Positions 1 to 11,774 of a stretch of DNA of 64,000 bases are shown here, piece after piece. The translations under genes were made by a program, and so were the position numbers. The notes beneath the pieces are model-generated. The model was not told the DNA's origin, made no database searches, and saw only the letters and a list, made by a program, of their open reading frames with translations. The stretch comes from Haematobia irritans (lineage: Eukaryota > Arthropoda > Insecta > Diptera > Muscidae). The stretch is from positions 107,734,615 to 107,798,614 of the forward strand of contig NC_134399.1 of NCBI RefSeq assembly GCF_050003625.1. The letters are read 5' to 3'. Each line of letters begins with the position of its first letter. Within the stretch, counting starts at the first letter, position 1.

Positions 1-449
1 TAAGACCATGTAATAGGTCCCTGTATCATCATGTTATATTGTGTGTATGACATTTCCTGTAATTACTTTCAAATGGAAAGGTTCCCTGTTTTCCACTTTG
101 GTTATTTGGTTATTTGCATGAATTTATCCAAGACAGAAATTGCTTTCCAAAGTTCTTGCGAACATTCTTTGTTTGCTTTAGTTTTCCATTGTTAACTTCA
201 GGTTCAATGACAACATCCCACAATGAATTAATGTTAAAAGAAGCGTAAATAAAAAGAGACTAAATAAAACTATTAGTGCCAGAGTTGCCATCATATATTT
301 ATTTTACCTAGTTGTAGTTTAGATTTGAGGGTGCAGGTTGACTTCTAAATCGAAGACACTAAAGAAATATCACTCAAAAATTAGTGACCCAAAGAATTTG
401 ACCTTCCCTTAAGGATTTTGCTATTGATTTCGATAGAAAATACGGTCTT
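1..449. other. AT-rich intergenic sequence
   Basis: No coding region or complete repeat is recognised. Positions 352-430 (a CACTAAAG start followed by a CTTAAGGATTTTG stretch) resemble pieces of the foldback family seen at 34028-35403 and 61073-61600, so an old fragment may sit here. The rest reads as unremarkable AT-rich fly DNA. Confidence 0.5.
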
Positions 450-1781
450 TTTATACCCTCCACCATAGGATGGGGGTATATTAACTTTGTCATTCCGTTT
501 GTAACACATCGAAATATTGCTCTAAGACCCCATAAAGTATATATCGACTTGAAACTTTTCACAAGTAGTTGTTATTGATGTAGGTCGGATGGTATTGAAA
601 ATGGGCCATATCGGTCCACTTTTACGTATAGCCCCCATATAAACGGACCCCCAAATTTGGCTTGCCATTGCTCTAAGAGAAGCAAATCTCATCCGATCCG
701 GCTGAAATTTGGTACATGGTGTTAGTATATGGTCTCTAACAACCTTGCAAAAATTGGTCCATATCGGTCCACTTTTACGTATAGCCCCCATATAAACGGA
801 CCCCCAAATTTGGCTTGCGATTGCTCTAAGAGAAGCAAAAGTCATCCGATCCGATTAAAATTTGGTCTGTGGTGTTAGTATATTGTCTCTAACAACCATG
901 TCAAAATTGGTCCATAATTATATATAGTCCCCATATAAGTCGATCCCCAGATTTGAGCTCCGGAGCCTCTTAGAGGAGCAAATTTCATCCGATCCGGTTG
1001 AAATTGGGTACATGGTATTATTATATGGTCTCTAACAACCATGCAAAAATTGGTCCACATCGGTCCATAATTATATATGGCCCCCATATAAATCGATCCC
1101 CAGATTTGTCTTTGGAGCCTCTTGGAGGAGTAAAATTCATCCGATCCGGTTGAATTTTGGAACATGGTGTTAGAATGTTGTCTCTAACAAACACGCAAGA
1201 ATTGGTCCATATCGGTCCATAATTATATATAGTCCCTATATAAACCGTTCCCCAGATTTGATCTCCGGAGCCTCTTGGAGGAGCAAAATTCATCCGATCC
1301 GGTTGAAATTTGCAACGTGGAGTTAGTATAAGGCCGCTAATAACCATGCCAAAATTGGTCCATATCGGTCTATAGTTATATATAGCCAATCCCCAATCAC
1401 ACAAAAATTGGTCCATATCGGTTCATAATCATGGTTGCCACTCGAGCCAAAAATAATCTACCAAAATTTTATTTTTATAGAAAACATTGTCAAAATGTTA
1501 TTTCTATAGAAAATTTTGTCAAAATTTTATTTCTATAGAAAATTTTTTTCAAAATTTTGTTTCTATAGAAAATTTTGTCAAAATTTTATTTCTATAGAAA
1601 ATTTTTAAAAAATTTTATTTCTATAGAAAATGTTGTCAAAATTTTACTTCTATAGAAAATGTCAAAATTTTATTTTGTCAAAATTTTATTTCTATAGAAA
1701 TTTTAAACGCTTCTACGCAATCAATGGTGGAGGGTACATAAGCTTCGGCCTGGCCGAACTTGCGGCCGTATATACTTGTTT
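450..1781 (-). mobile_element. Helentron/DINE-1-like element, copy with 153-bp modules
   Basis: The element reads on the minus strand. Its 5' end, at the right, is the complement of AACAAGTATATACGGCCG, followed by a GGCC-rich stem and the subterminal motif TACCCTCCACCAT. Its 3' end, at the left, is TATACCCTCCACCATAGGATGGGGGTATA, so the two ends carry inverted subterminal motifs. Between them are about six degenerate modules sharing the AAATTTCAACCGGATCGGATGAA type core, and a 29-bp CTATAG array at about 1470-1710. Inverted subterminal motifs, an internal tandem array and a 3' hairpin are the layout known for Helentron-associated DINE/HINE elements. No transposase or Rep/helicase is encoded. 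The ORFs inside are translations of the modules. Confidence 0.7.
1470..1710. repeat. 29-bp CTATAG minisatellite (short array)
   Basis: Roughly eight degenerate copies of a 29-bp unit built from TTTCTATAGAAAA and TTTTGTCAAAATTTTA. CTATAG and AAAATTTT are both self-complementary. The array sits inside the 450-1781 element. Confidence 0.9.
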
Positions 1782-2027
1782 AAAAATAACGTTTTATTCT
1801 TCTTTGGCGATATATTAACTAAGCTATTCAAATATATTATGAATATATGATTGTTTAAAAATTCAAATTACTTCAAAGTATAATTTTTATGCCATTCACT
1901 ACTACTGTGGTACAGGGTATAATAAGTTTGTGCATTTGTATGTAACGCCAAGAAGGAAAAGTCTGAGACCCATCGTTTAGTATACCGATCGTCTTAGAAT
2001 TAAATTCTGAGTCGATTTAGCGATGTC

Positions 2028-2068
2028 CGTCTGTCCGTCTGTCTGTCTGTCCGTCTCTCTGTCTGTTG
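2028..2068. repeat. GTCY microsatellite in mini-me-like core
   Basis: A run of GTCC and GTCT tetranucleotides follows the conserved GAGTCGATTTAGCGATGTCC core. This matches the proto-microsatellite described for mini-me elements in flies. Confidence 0.85.
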
Positions 2069-2942
2069 ATGTATTTTTGTGTGCAAAGTACAGCTCGCAG
2101 TTTTAGTCCGATTGTCCTAAAATTTGGTATAGGGTCCTGTTTCGTCTCAAAGACCCTATTGATTTTGGAAAAATCAATAGGGAAAAATCGGTTCAGATTT
2201 AGATATAGCTGCCATATATATTTTTCACCGATCTGGTCATAATTGGCGTGTATATCAACCGATCTTCCTCAAATTCTGTACATCCGAATATTTTATGAGT
2301 CTCGAAAAATTTGCAAAATATCAGCCAAATCGGTTCAGATTTAGATATAGCTCCCATATATAGCTTTCGCCCGATTTACACTCATTTGCCCACAGAGGCC
2401 AATTTTTTGTTCCGATTTAGTTGAAATTTTGCACAGGGAGTATAATTAGCATTGTAACTATGCGTGCCAAGTTTGGTTGAAATCGGTTCAGATTTAGATA
2501 TATTTCCCATATATAGATTTCGCCCGATTTACACTCATATGACCGCAGAGGCCAATTTTTTGCTCCGATTTAGTTGAAATTTTGCACAGGGAGTAGAATT
2601 AGCATTGTAGCTATGCGTGCCAAGTTTGGTTGAAATCGGTTCAGATTTAGATATATTTCCCATATATAGATTTCGCCCGATTTACACTCATATGACCGCA
2701 GAGGCCAATTTTTAACTCCGATTTAGTTGAAATTTTGCACAGAGAGTAGAATTAGCATTGTTGCTATGCGTGCCAAATTTGGTTGAAATCGGTTCAGATT
2801 TAGATATAGCTCCCATATATATGTTTTTGTGATTTCGAAAAAAATGGTCAAAATACCAACATTTTCCTTGTTAAATCGCCATTGCTTAGTCCAAAAGTTG
2901 TAAAAATGACTCTAATTTTCCTAAATTTCTAATACATATATA

Positions 2943-3856
2943 CACGCAAAGAAAAAAAAACGTTTGGAAAACGTGTACCGAAAACGTTTTTCTTTTGTTA
3001 GAGTTTTTTGAATTGCTTCGAAAAGAATACACTTTTATCACCAAAAAAATTCGTTTGTTACAAAATCTTAATTTTTTTAATAAAAAAAGTTATTTTTGAA
3101 TCAACAACACAGTCCATTTCGTTTATATCAAACACTGTTCTTTTCTGACTTTAAGTCTTTAATAATACACATTTTACAGTTCAAAATTTAATATACTACA
3201 ATGTAATGTTGAACATTTTTTCGGAATCTTCCTAACATATCTGGAATATATGTAAAAAGAAAAAAAAGAAAAAAAAACTTTGGTCGAAGCAGGGATCGAA
3301 CCCACGACCCTTGGCATGCAAGTCAGACGTAGCAACCACTGCTCCATGGTGCCCAACTAAATGTATTTTTCTGTGAAATAAACTTTGTTTAATCGGCTCG
3401 TGGGCGCCGCAAGCTATGCTATATAAATATAACTTATATGGGTAATTGTCTATTGATGACAATAACGGCTACATAGCTCTGTGGATAGTGTGTTGGCTTA
3501 CAAATTGCATGGTCCGCGGTTCGATTCTCCGTCCAGGCGAAAGGTAAAAACAATTTTAAAAATTTATAAAATTGTATAATTTCTTCTACATTGTTTGTAT
3601 TACAGAAAAAGGTGCTAAGAACTAAAAAAATCGTGGAAGTGAGAAAGGTGGGAGGGAAAATGCAATTAGCCAGAAAAAAATTTTTTTGAGTTAGGCTTTA
3701 TGAAATTGTTGTTACATCCTGGAAAAGAATAAACGTTTATCCCAAAAAGTATATACTTTTCTTCCAAATACACTTCCTTTCAACGAAAAGCAAATGAGAA
3801 ACGAACTTTGTTTGTCTAAAATTTCGTTTGGGAGGAAAGAATTATTTTTTTGCGTG
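2943..3856. mobile_element. CAC...GTG MITE carrying two divergent tRNA-like heads
   Basis: A 914-bp element bounded by CACGCAAAGAAAAAAAAACG and its rough inverse (ending TTTTTTTGCGTG), with TA on both sides. Inside are two tRNA-like segments pointing away from each other. One is on the minus strand (about 3283-3356, box B like GGGTTCGATCCC); the other is on the plus strand (about 3464-3540, box A like TAGCTCTGTGGATAGTGTG, box B CGGTTCGATTC). Neither closes a proper acceptor stem, so these are tRNA-derived promoter relics rather than tRNA genes. No transposase is encoded. Further copies lie at 48870-50660 and 53543-54443. Confidence 0.8.
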
Positions 3857-4376
3857 TATCGAGCGATAAATCATAAACAAACTTTTGCGAAGTTTCCTTA
3901 AAATTGCTTCAGATTTAAATGTTTCCCATATTTTTTTAGTAATATTGTGTTCCACCCTAGTGCACTAGCCGACTTAAATTTTGAGTCTATAGATTTGTAG
4001 AAGTCTATCAAATTCTGTCCAAATCGAGTGATATTTAAATGTATGTATTTGGGACAAACCTTTATATATAGCACCCAACACATTTGACGGATGTGATATG
4101 GTATCGAAAATTTAGATCTACAAAGTGGTGCAGGGTATAATATAGTCGGCCCCGCCCGACTTTAGACTTTCCTTACTTGTTTTAAATGCATATGTCATTT
4201 TTTTTTTCTTAAAAAAAGCTGTAAACCAAAGATGCAAAATCCCAAAAAAAATCTTGGCGTATATTTGAAGCTTTTTTTCAATTTCACTCTTTCGACTAAA
4301 GAAAAAAATAATTATAATTTTTTTAATCCAAAATGTTTGTATACCAACCGTCGTAAGTTGGGGTATACTAACTTCC

Positions 4377-5293
4377 CCGCAAAAAATATTGAAGGTTGTT
4401 CCACAAACATTTATTTTAAAGCGCATCCCGGAATCTCCCTTCAATTTTTTCCACTTCCTATGCTATCATTTTGGACAAGTACAAAGACATTCCTCTTAGA
4501 GTGCATCCCATAACGATTTTTGTTTATTTTGGACGAGTTTTAGAAAGTACGGAATTAGGCCGTTTTAAGTGAAAATGTAAGTTTTGAACAATTAAAAAAT
4601 AATAGAAAATCAATAAAAAAATGTAAAAATAATAAAAAAAAATCATCCCCGCTGGGATTTGAACCTGTGTTATTTGACTTGTTAACTTCCATGGAAGTTC
4701 TTTTGAGAAGGTTTTGCAAAGAAATGTATGACGAAAAAAAAAACACAAAATAAAAGTGATGTATAACATAAAAACGTAATTTTTTAGAAAAATATTTAAT
4801 AAACAAATTGCCGCTAGTGAAATTTGAACAGCACGCTGGTTTTTTTGTTTTCATTCATAATAATAGAGAACATCTCAGGAAATAGTTAGAATGTCATGCC
4901 GTGGTGTCATTTTAGATTCATATCACAAACATTTGAACATTTTTGATGCATCGTGTTCTGTTATGGTTCCAACAGACCCAGGTTCAACTCCCGGTGGAAG
5001 CAAAAAAGCTTTTCATTTGTAAAAATTAGATAATAAGAAAATGTAACAAAAAGTACTGATATAAATAAAAAGTGAAATTGGAAAAAAAAATTGTGTTTTT
5101 AGTTTTTAAATTTCTTCATCCAAATGAACTTCCAAGGCACAACTTCTAGAGCAATGCAAAGGATCCACAAATGGAGTACTTCCGTCCTATGACAAGCCCA
5201 TGTAAAATTCATTGGAGATGATCCAAGTTTGCACTACTTCCGGATCACAAATTGGGGATCCAAACTACTTTTTTGGAAGCTCTTTTTTGCTGG
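4377..5293 (-). mobile_element. CCAGC...GCTGG terminal-inverted-repeat element
   Basis: About 917 bp, ending in CTTTTTTGCTGG at the right and a degraded CCGCAAAAAATATTG at the left. It is homologous to full copies at 18537-19581 and 28078-29032. It contains tRNA-like 3' portions with box B type sequences (for example GGTTCAACTCC at about 4981 and, on the minus strand, GGTTCAAATCC at about 4660). There is no coding capacity. Confidence 0.7.
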
Positions 5294-5551
5294 ATTTGTC
5301 ATATCGGACCACTTTTAGACAAAGCCCCATAAAAACTGACCCCACAGGCTTGTCCTCCGATGCCTCTTGGATAAGCAAATTTCGTCTGATGCTGCTGAAA
5401 TTTGGTACATTAGGTACGTATATGCCCTGTAACAATCGTGCGATCCATATCGGTCTTTAATTATATGCGTCCCAAATCGGTTCATAATTATTTATAGCCC
5501 CCATGTAAACTGATTCCAAAATTTGACTTCTAGATCCTCTGGAGGGACAAA

Positions 5552-6990
5552 ATTTTCTATAGAAATAACATTTTGACAAAATTTTCTATAGAAATACATT
5601 TTTTAATAAATTGCTATAGAAATAAAATTTTGACAAAATTTTCCATAGAAATGACATTTTGACAAAATTTTTTAAAGAAACCAAATTTGACAAAATTTTT
5701 TATAGAAACAAAATTTTACAAAATTTTCTACAGAAATCGAAAATTTTTTACATTGTGCAAAATACTCCTCTCCACATAAGTGTTACTTCAATAATAATTT
5801 TCTATAGAAATAAAATTTTGACAAAATTTTCTATAGAAATAAAATTTTGACAAAATTTTCTATAGAAATAAAATTTTGACAAAGTTTTCTATAGAAATAA
5901 AATGTTGACAGAATTTTCTGTAGAAATAAAATTTTGACAAAATATTCTATGCAAATAAAATTTAAAAAAAAATCTACAGAAATAAGATTTTGGCAAAATT
6001 TTCTATAGAAATAAAATTTTGACAAAATTTTGTATAGAAATAAAATTTTGACAAAATTTTCTATAGAAATATAATTTTGGCAAAATTTTCTATAGAAATA
6101 AAATTTTGACAAAATTTTCTATAGAAATAAAATTTTTTATAAAACATTCTATAGAAATACAATTTTGACAAAATTTTCTATAGAAATAAAATTTTAACAA
6201 AATTTTCCATAGAAATGAAATTTTGACAAAATTTTTTATACAAACAAAATTTTGGGAAAATTTTCTATAGAAAAAAAATTGACAAAATTTTTTATAGAAA
6301 TAAAATTTTGACAAAATTTTCTATAGAAATAAAATTTTGAATAAATTTGCTATAGAAATAAAATTTTGACAAAATTTTCTTTAGAAAAAAATTTTGAGAA
6401 CATTTTCACTAGAAATCGAAATTTTGACAAAATTTTCTATAGAAATAAATTTTGGACAAAAATTTCTATAGAAATAAATTTTTGACAAAATTTTGTATAA
6501 AATTAACATTTTGACAAAATTTTCTATAATTATAAAATTTTGACAAAATTTTCTATAATTATAAAATTTTGACAAAATTTTCAATAAAAATAAAATCTTG
6601 ACACAATTTTCTATAGAAATAAAATTTTGACAAAAATTTTGACAAAATTATTCATAGAAATAAAATGTTGACAAAATTTTCCATAGAAATAAAATGTTGA
6701 CAAAATTTTCTATAGAAATAAAATTTTCTATAGAAATAAAATTTGGGAAATTTTCTATGGAAATAAAATTTTGCTAAAATTTTTTGTAGAAATAAAATTT
6801 TGACAAAATTTTCTAAAGAAATAAAATTTTAACAAAATGTTCTATAGAAATAAAAATTTAGAAACAATTTTTTAGAGAAATAAAATTTTGATGAAATTTT
6901 CTATGGAAATAAAATGTTGACAAAATTTTTTATGAAAGCAAATTTTGACAAAATTTTCTATAGAAATACAATTTTTCAAAATAAGATGGC
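5552..6990. repeat. 29-bp CTATAG minisatellite (long array)
   Basis: About 49 units of CTATAGAAATAAAATTTTGA plus CAAAATTTT, with point changes and a few deletions. Because 29 is not a multiple of three, translation cycles through all frames and yields repeated KFYFYRKFCQNF-type peptides. These are artefacts, not genes. Confidence 0.95.
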
Positions 6991-7585
6991 TTGAGTGGCA
7001 ACCGTGTCCTCTGGACGGATTAAATTTCATTCGATCTGGTTGAAATTTGGTGCGTGATGATAGTATATGCCCTTTAACAACGATGTAAAAATTGGTCCAT
7101 AATTGTTTGTAGCTCCCATATAAATTTGACATCCGATTTGACATCCGATTTTTCATCCGCCTCTTCCGATGTGGTTGAAATTCGGTACGTGATGTCAGTA
7201 TATGCATTTTAATATTCATACAAAAATTGTTTCATATGGGTTCATAATTTTATATATTCCCAATATACATAAACCGACCCCCAAGATTTTACTTCTGGGA
7301 CCTCATGGAGGAACATGACCATGCAACAAGTTGTGAATATCGGTCCATAAATATATCTATCTCCCATATTAGCTGATCCACTGATTTGACCTCCTTAGCA
7401 TCGTGAAGGAGCACATTTTATCCGATGCGGTTGAAATTCGGTACGTGATATGAGTATATGCTTCACCGGGGTTCACCTCTCTCTGTATGCTATCTCTAAT
7501 ATGGGAATGTTAGTACCAGATATTTTGTGTACTCGACCACTTATATATTCCAAATTTCAAAGCAAAGGTGATAGAATTCTTTATA

Positions 7586-7835
7586 CACGCAGAGAAGGAA
7601 TATGATCACCTCAAACATTTTTCAAGAGCAAAATGTTATTTTTGTATGGTGACCATGTAACATGTTTGTCACTAAAATGTTATTTTCTCGTCAAATATAA
7701 CCTGCTTGCCGAAATCAGATACATGATTTCCGAGAAAATAACATGGTTACGAAAACCATGTTACATGGTCACCACCCAAAAATAACATTTTGCTCTTAAA
7801 ACATGTTTGAGGTGATCATATTCCTTCTCTGGGTG
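7586..7835. mobile_element. 250-bp foldback MITE inserted in a palindrome
   Basis: Both halves are near-perfect inverted repeats starting CACGCAGAGAAGGAATATGA and running over 80 bp each, with AACATGTTT and TGGTGACCATGTAACATG motifs. TA flanks both sides. The second copy is at 52677-52927. Confidence 0.9.
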
Positions 7836-7837
7836 TA

Positions 7838-9670
7838 GAGAATTCTATCACCTCGAATTTTCAACAGCAGCTCAATAATTTTAAAAATGCAAAAACTTGT
7901 CACTTTGGCTTTCCAAATTTTTAAAAAAGTCAAAAAGTTATAAAGTTTTGTGATTCTGATTACAATCCCTGCATAATAACCGTATTTTAGGTTTTACCGT
8001 GTGTGTAAATGCGCCTCTTCTCTTTCAATGACTACTGTCAAAAATTTACCTAACCAGTTTCAATGTGGTCTCATATTAATTTTAGAAATCAACGATCTCG
8101 TAAAAGTAAACCGTTGACTGATGGTACTGGTGGTGGTATCCAGGGTTACTACACAAAATGGACTTCGCCGAATATGTTCCCAAGAAGGCAAATACTGACC
8201 CGTTGGTCTGAAAGAAGATGACAACCTTGTTTCATCTTTACTAAGGGGGATTCATGTCAACTACTTGGAGATGTATTCGAAGTCCTCTTTCACATAACGA
8301 CCCGGTTGATATTTCCCGCGTAGTCACGTCCCCACCTCACCTACACGTCGATCAAGGTAGTAGCATATTACGACATTCCTTCTACCACCTAACTAAGCAT
8401 TCCACGTTTTCGTTGTCTCGACGTCTGCTCTCGATCAGTTTAGTCCCACGATTCTCATTGCGATCACCAGTCTAATCCAGTACCAAAGGAAATTATACCT
8501 CGTCTCCTATGGAATGTGGCTAGCAGGTATGAAACAAGCGTCCTCTGAGCGTGTTACGTTCCTCTCTGTTGATAATTCAATGAAGCGAGGTATGTTCTCT
8601 TAAACCACTCCGCTAGACGTGTACTCGTTATATACCTCTACCTCAGCAGTATCCCTCCACAAGCAATATAGATCTGTACCGCACGGTATACAATGGGAGC
8701 CAGCCCCTACCTCCCTATTGGTCGCTCTAAGACTGCCTGCTTTATCCCCGCTTGATAACTGTTCAATCGGAATAAGATTTGCTGGAGAAGTTGGATAACT
8801 CGGCCGCAATTGCAGCTATTCCATGCATCGGTCACTAAACAAAGCCGAACTATGAGGTATCTGATTCCTGCAGACGGAACAGAGCCATGCTCTGGATTCT
8901 CCTATTCCGACCTTCAAGCACAAAAGGAAAATGTATCATTCAATTGATCTATGTACTGCAGCAAATAAGGGAAATTAATATGGCGTTTATTAAAAAAGTC
9001 CATAGGGACTACAGAAAAAGGTATTGTTCAAGTGTAGGTCATGTGGACGGACTTTCGTTTCATTTTTTTTGTTTGGTCCTATTAGACTTTTTAGCGAGGT
9101 CTGCGTAAATCCATACATATTTTTGAAAATCATTTGGCAACACTGTCACACTCACATAAAACACTCGAACATTGACTAAAGGCAACAAGTTCATTGAAGG
9201 CAGGTGACACATAGCATAGCAATAGCACCACCATGACTGTGTTTACATTCTCAAAAATGTAAATACATTCTGCTAGAATTCTACCGAGGAGTATAGACTA
9301 AAACAGGGGGAATCAACAAATGATACCACTATGTTGGTTGATTGTGCTCGAAAAGTATACTTAGCGTCAAATTGTTTTGTTTAAAAAGGCAAGCCGTGGA
9401 AATTTAACGAATCATCAAACAATAGCCTAATGTTCATTGAAGCGTCAAATGATCAGATATCTTACAAATAAAAAAGATACAAATGACAATGTGACTTCTA
9501 CATGGATATCCATGAACGAGAATATATCTTCTAGAAAATGTAATAAGAAATTGACATTCGAAAATATGAAGTTAAAATTTTAATAAAATCAACTAATGAC
9601 ATTTTCCTTATCTTTGTAATTTAATTCAAATATATTTTGTATTTTTTCAGATATATTTAATATAGTTTTA
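7838..9670. other. Stretch without recognised genes or repeats
   Basis: Mostly non-repetitive within this window. Positions about 8100-8950 are clearly less AT-rich than the surroundings and have short broken frames on both strands. This could be a decayed LTR retrotransposon or LTR, but no protease, RT, integrase or LTR ends could be identified. 9120-9670 is AT-rich with no feature seen. Confidence 0.4.
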
Positions 9671-9838
9671 CACGCAAAAAAAATATTTCTTTCCTCCCAA
9701 ACGAAATTTTAGACAAACAAATATCATTTACCATTTGATTTTCACTGTTTTCCAAACAAATTTGGAGAAAAGTATACACCATTTTTTGATAAACGTTGAT
9801 CCTTTAACACGATATAAAAACAATTTTATAAAACTAAA
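9671..9838 (-). mobile_element. Fragment of the tRNA-bearing CAC...GTG MITE
   Basis: Begins CACGCAAAAAAAATATTTC after a TA and follows the right arm of the full copies (CCTCCCAAACGAAATTTTAGACAAAC). It stops where the next Helentron-like element starts. Confidence 0.7.
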
Positions 9839-11008
9839 TTAAAACAAGTATATACGATCGTAAGTTCGGCCAGGCCGAATCTTATGTACCCTCCACCATG
9901 GATTGCATAGAAACTTCTACTAAAGACTGTCATCCACAATCGAATTACTTGGGTTGCGGTAACACTTGCCGATGGCAAGGTATCTTAAAACTTTTTAACA
10001 CCGTCTTCTAAATTGAAAGTTAACATAGTCCGATGTATATATTAAACAAAAAAAAACAATTAAATATGTATGTTATATAATTCAAAATTTTCTATAGAAA
10101 TAAAATGTAGGAAGAAAATTTCAACCGAATGGGATGAATTTTGCTCCTCCAAGAGGTTCCGGAGGTCAAATCTGGGGATCGATTTATATGAGGGCTACAT
10201 ATATTAATTGGACCGATATGGACCAATTTTTGCATTGCTGTTAGAAACCATATACAAACACCACGTTCCAAATTTCCACCGGATCGGATGAATTTTGCTC
10301 CTCCAAGTGGTTCCGGAGGTCATATCTGGGAATCGGTTTATATGGGGGCTATATATAATTATGGACCAATTTTTGCATGGTTGTTAGAAACCATATACTA
10401 ACACCAAGTACCAAATTTCAACCGGATCGGATGAATTTTGCTCCTCCAAGAGGCTCCGGAGGTCAAATCTGGGGATCGGTTTATATGGGGGCTATATATA
10501 ATTATGAACCGATATGGACAAATTTTTGCATGGTTGTTAGATACCATATAATAACGTACCAAATTTCAACCGGATCGCATGAATTTTGTTCCTCCAAGAG
10601 GCTCCGGAGGTCAAATCTGGGAATCGGTTTATATTGGAGGTTATATATAATTATGGGCTGATATGGACCAATTTTTGCATGTTTGTTAGAGACCATATAC
10701 TAACACCATGTACCAAATTTCAGCCAGAATATGCTTCTCTTGGAGGCTCCGCAAGCTAAATCTTTGGGTCCGTTTATATGGGGGCTATACGTAAAAGTGG
10801 TCCGATATGGCCCATTTGCAATACCATCCGACCTACATCACTACCAACTACTTATGCCAAGATTCAAGTCGACAGCTTCTTTCGTTCGGAAGTTAACGTG
10901 ATTTCAACAGACGGACGGGCATGCTTAGATCGACTCAGAATTTCACCACGACCCAGAATATACTTTATGGGGTCTTAGAGCAATATTTCGTTGTGTTACA
11001 AACAGAAT
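9839..11008 (+). mobile_element. Helentron/DINE-1-like element
   Basis: The 5' end is AACAAGTATATACGATCG with TTCGGCCAGGCCGAA and TACCCTCCACCATGG. Modules follow at about 10110-10830 with the ACCAAATTTCAACCGGATCGG core, then a short GACGGACGG run and TTTATGGGGTCTTAGAGC near the 3' end. The terminal hairpin is lost where an ATTAATTG MITE begins. Confidence 0.7.
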
Positions 11009-11014
11009 GAATGA

Positions 11015-11450
11015 ATATTTTTTTTTGCTTCAATCATGAAGTTAATTGATCCAAATAATTTTTAATTGAAATGTCTTCAATTAAAGAAATGATAGTATCA
11101 ATTAAAAAATTAATTGATCCAATTATAAACTTTAATTGATACCAGGGTTGCCCTGTACTCGTGCAAAAGGCAATAGGGAAAATGTGGGGACTAAAACCGA
11201 AAATTCCTAAGAATTGAAACTTCTTCGCACATACCATCGCCTAGGATATCATAGAATTCGCTGCCTAGCTGACACGACTAAAGCATTTAGAGTTTGCGAC
11301 TTTTGTTACTTTTTCTATATTTACGACGCGTATGTGACGTTTACGACGTTTACAACTTTGCGATAGTCGCAAACCTAAAAAAGTTTAAAAAATTTGTTGA
11401 ATCAATTAAATTTTTAATTGAATATTTTAAAACCCAATTAGGACCTTACA
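11015..11450. mobile_element. ATTAATTG-rich MITE copy, interrupted
   Basis: Left and right parts match the roughly 290-bp ATTAATTG family. The middle, about 11155-11395, is foreign and includes a stretch matching LINE coding sequence (see separate entry) and a TTTGCGAC...GTCGCAAA inverted pair. Confidence 0.55.
11152..11206 (+). pseudogene. Short non-LTR retrotransposon fragment
   Basis: Translates as SCKKAIGKMWGLKPK, the same peptide region as in the minus-strand LINE at about 41655-41700, where the DNA reads almost the same in reverse. Only about 50 bp is shared. Confidence 0.5.
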
Positions 11451-11740
11451 CACAAAAAAAAAATTTCTGATTCAATCACGAAATTAATTGATCCAATTAA
11501 TTTTTTAATTGAAATGTCTTCGATCACAGAAATGATAGTATCAATTAAAAAATTAATTGAAAGTCAATTAAAAAATTAATTGATCCAATTAAATATTTAA
11601 TTGATACTATTAATTTGTGTGATTGATTTTTATTTCAATTAAAAAATTTGTTGAATCAATTAAATTTTTAATTGAATATTTTTTAAAACTCAATTAAGAT
11701 TTTAATTGGAAAAATTTTTGTGAAATTTTTTTCTGTGTAA
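11451..11740. mobile_element. ATTAATTG-rich MITE (about 290 bp)
   Basis: Ends CACACAAAAAAAAAATTTCTGATTCA at the left and GAAATTTTTTTCTGTG at the right with TA flanks. The interior is dominated by AATTAATTTTTTAATTG palindromes. Other copies are at 15199-15768 and 25558-25850. Confidence 0.7.
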
Positions 11741-11774
11741 TTGCAAAAATTTCCGTGAAATTTTTTCTGTGTAC

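Larger units (their letters stand above)
1886..4182 (-). mobile_element. Helentron/mini-me-like element split by a MITE
   Basis: The 3' hairpin region (GTGGTACAGGGTATAATAAG) lies at the left. The 5' end at the right reads as the complement of AACAAGTAAGGAAAGTCTAAAGTCGGGCGGG. Near the 3' end are CGATTTAGCGATGTCCGTC and a GTCT/GTCC microsatellite (about 2028-2068), a hallmark of dipteran mini-me/DINE elements. Then come 153-bp modules: TGCGTGCCAA recurs at 2461, 2614 and 2767, exactly 153 bp apart. A tRNA-bearing MITE (2943-3856) interrupts it at a TA. The joined flanks match the uninterrupted copy at about 30520. Confidence 0.75.
4336..7470 (-). mobile_element. Helentron-like element with long 29-bp array, split by CCAGC element
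   Basis: Starts at the left with a 3' hairpin-like TATACCAACC...GTTGGGGTATA and the TATACTAACTT tail. It is interrupted at 4377-5293, then resumes at TTTGTCATATCGGACC with degraded 153-bp-type modules, a long 29-bp array (5552-6990) and more modules to about 7470. The 5' terminus is not recognisable, so the right boundary is approximate. Confidence 0.55.

Noticed and set aside
3464..3540. Possible true tRNA gene
   Set aside because: A and B box-like sequences are present, but the acceptor and T stems do not pair, and the same segment recurs in every copy of a MITE. It is a tRNA-derived relic.
5659..6584. Series of frames encoding FYFYRKFCQNF-type repeated peptides
   Set aside because: The 29-bp unit lacks stops in most frames, so these are translations of the minisatellite on either strand. 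The same appears at 23386-24868 and 33385-33659.
8254..8809. Possible retrotransposon coding sequence
   Set aside because: Less AT-rich, but frames are short on both strands and no RT, protease, integrase or gag motif could be read.
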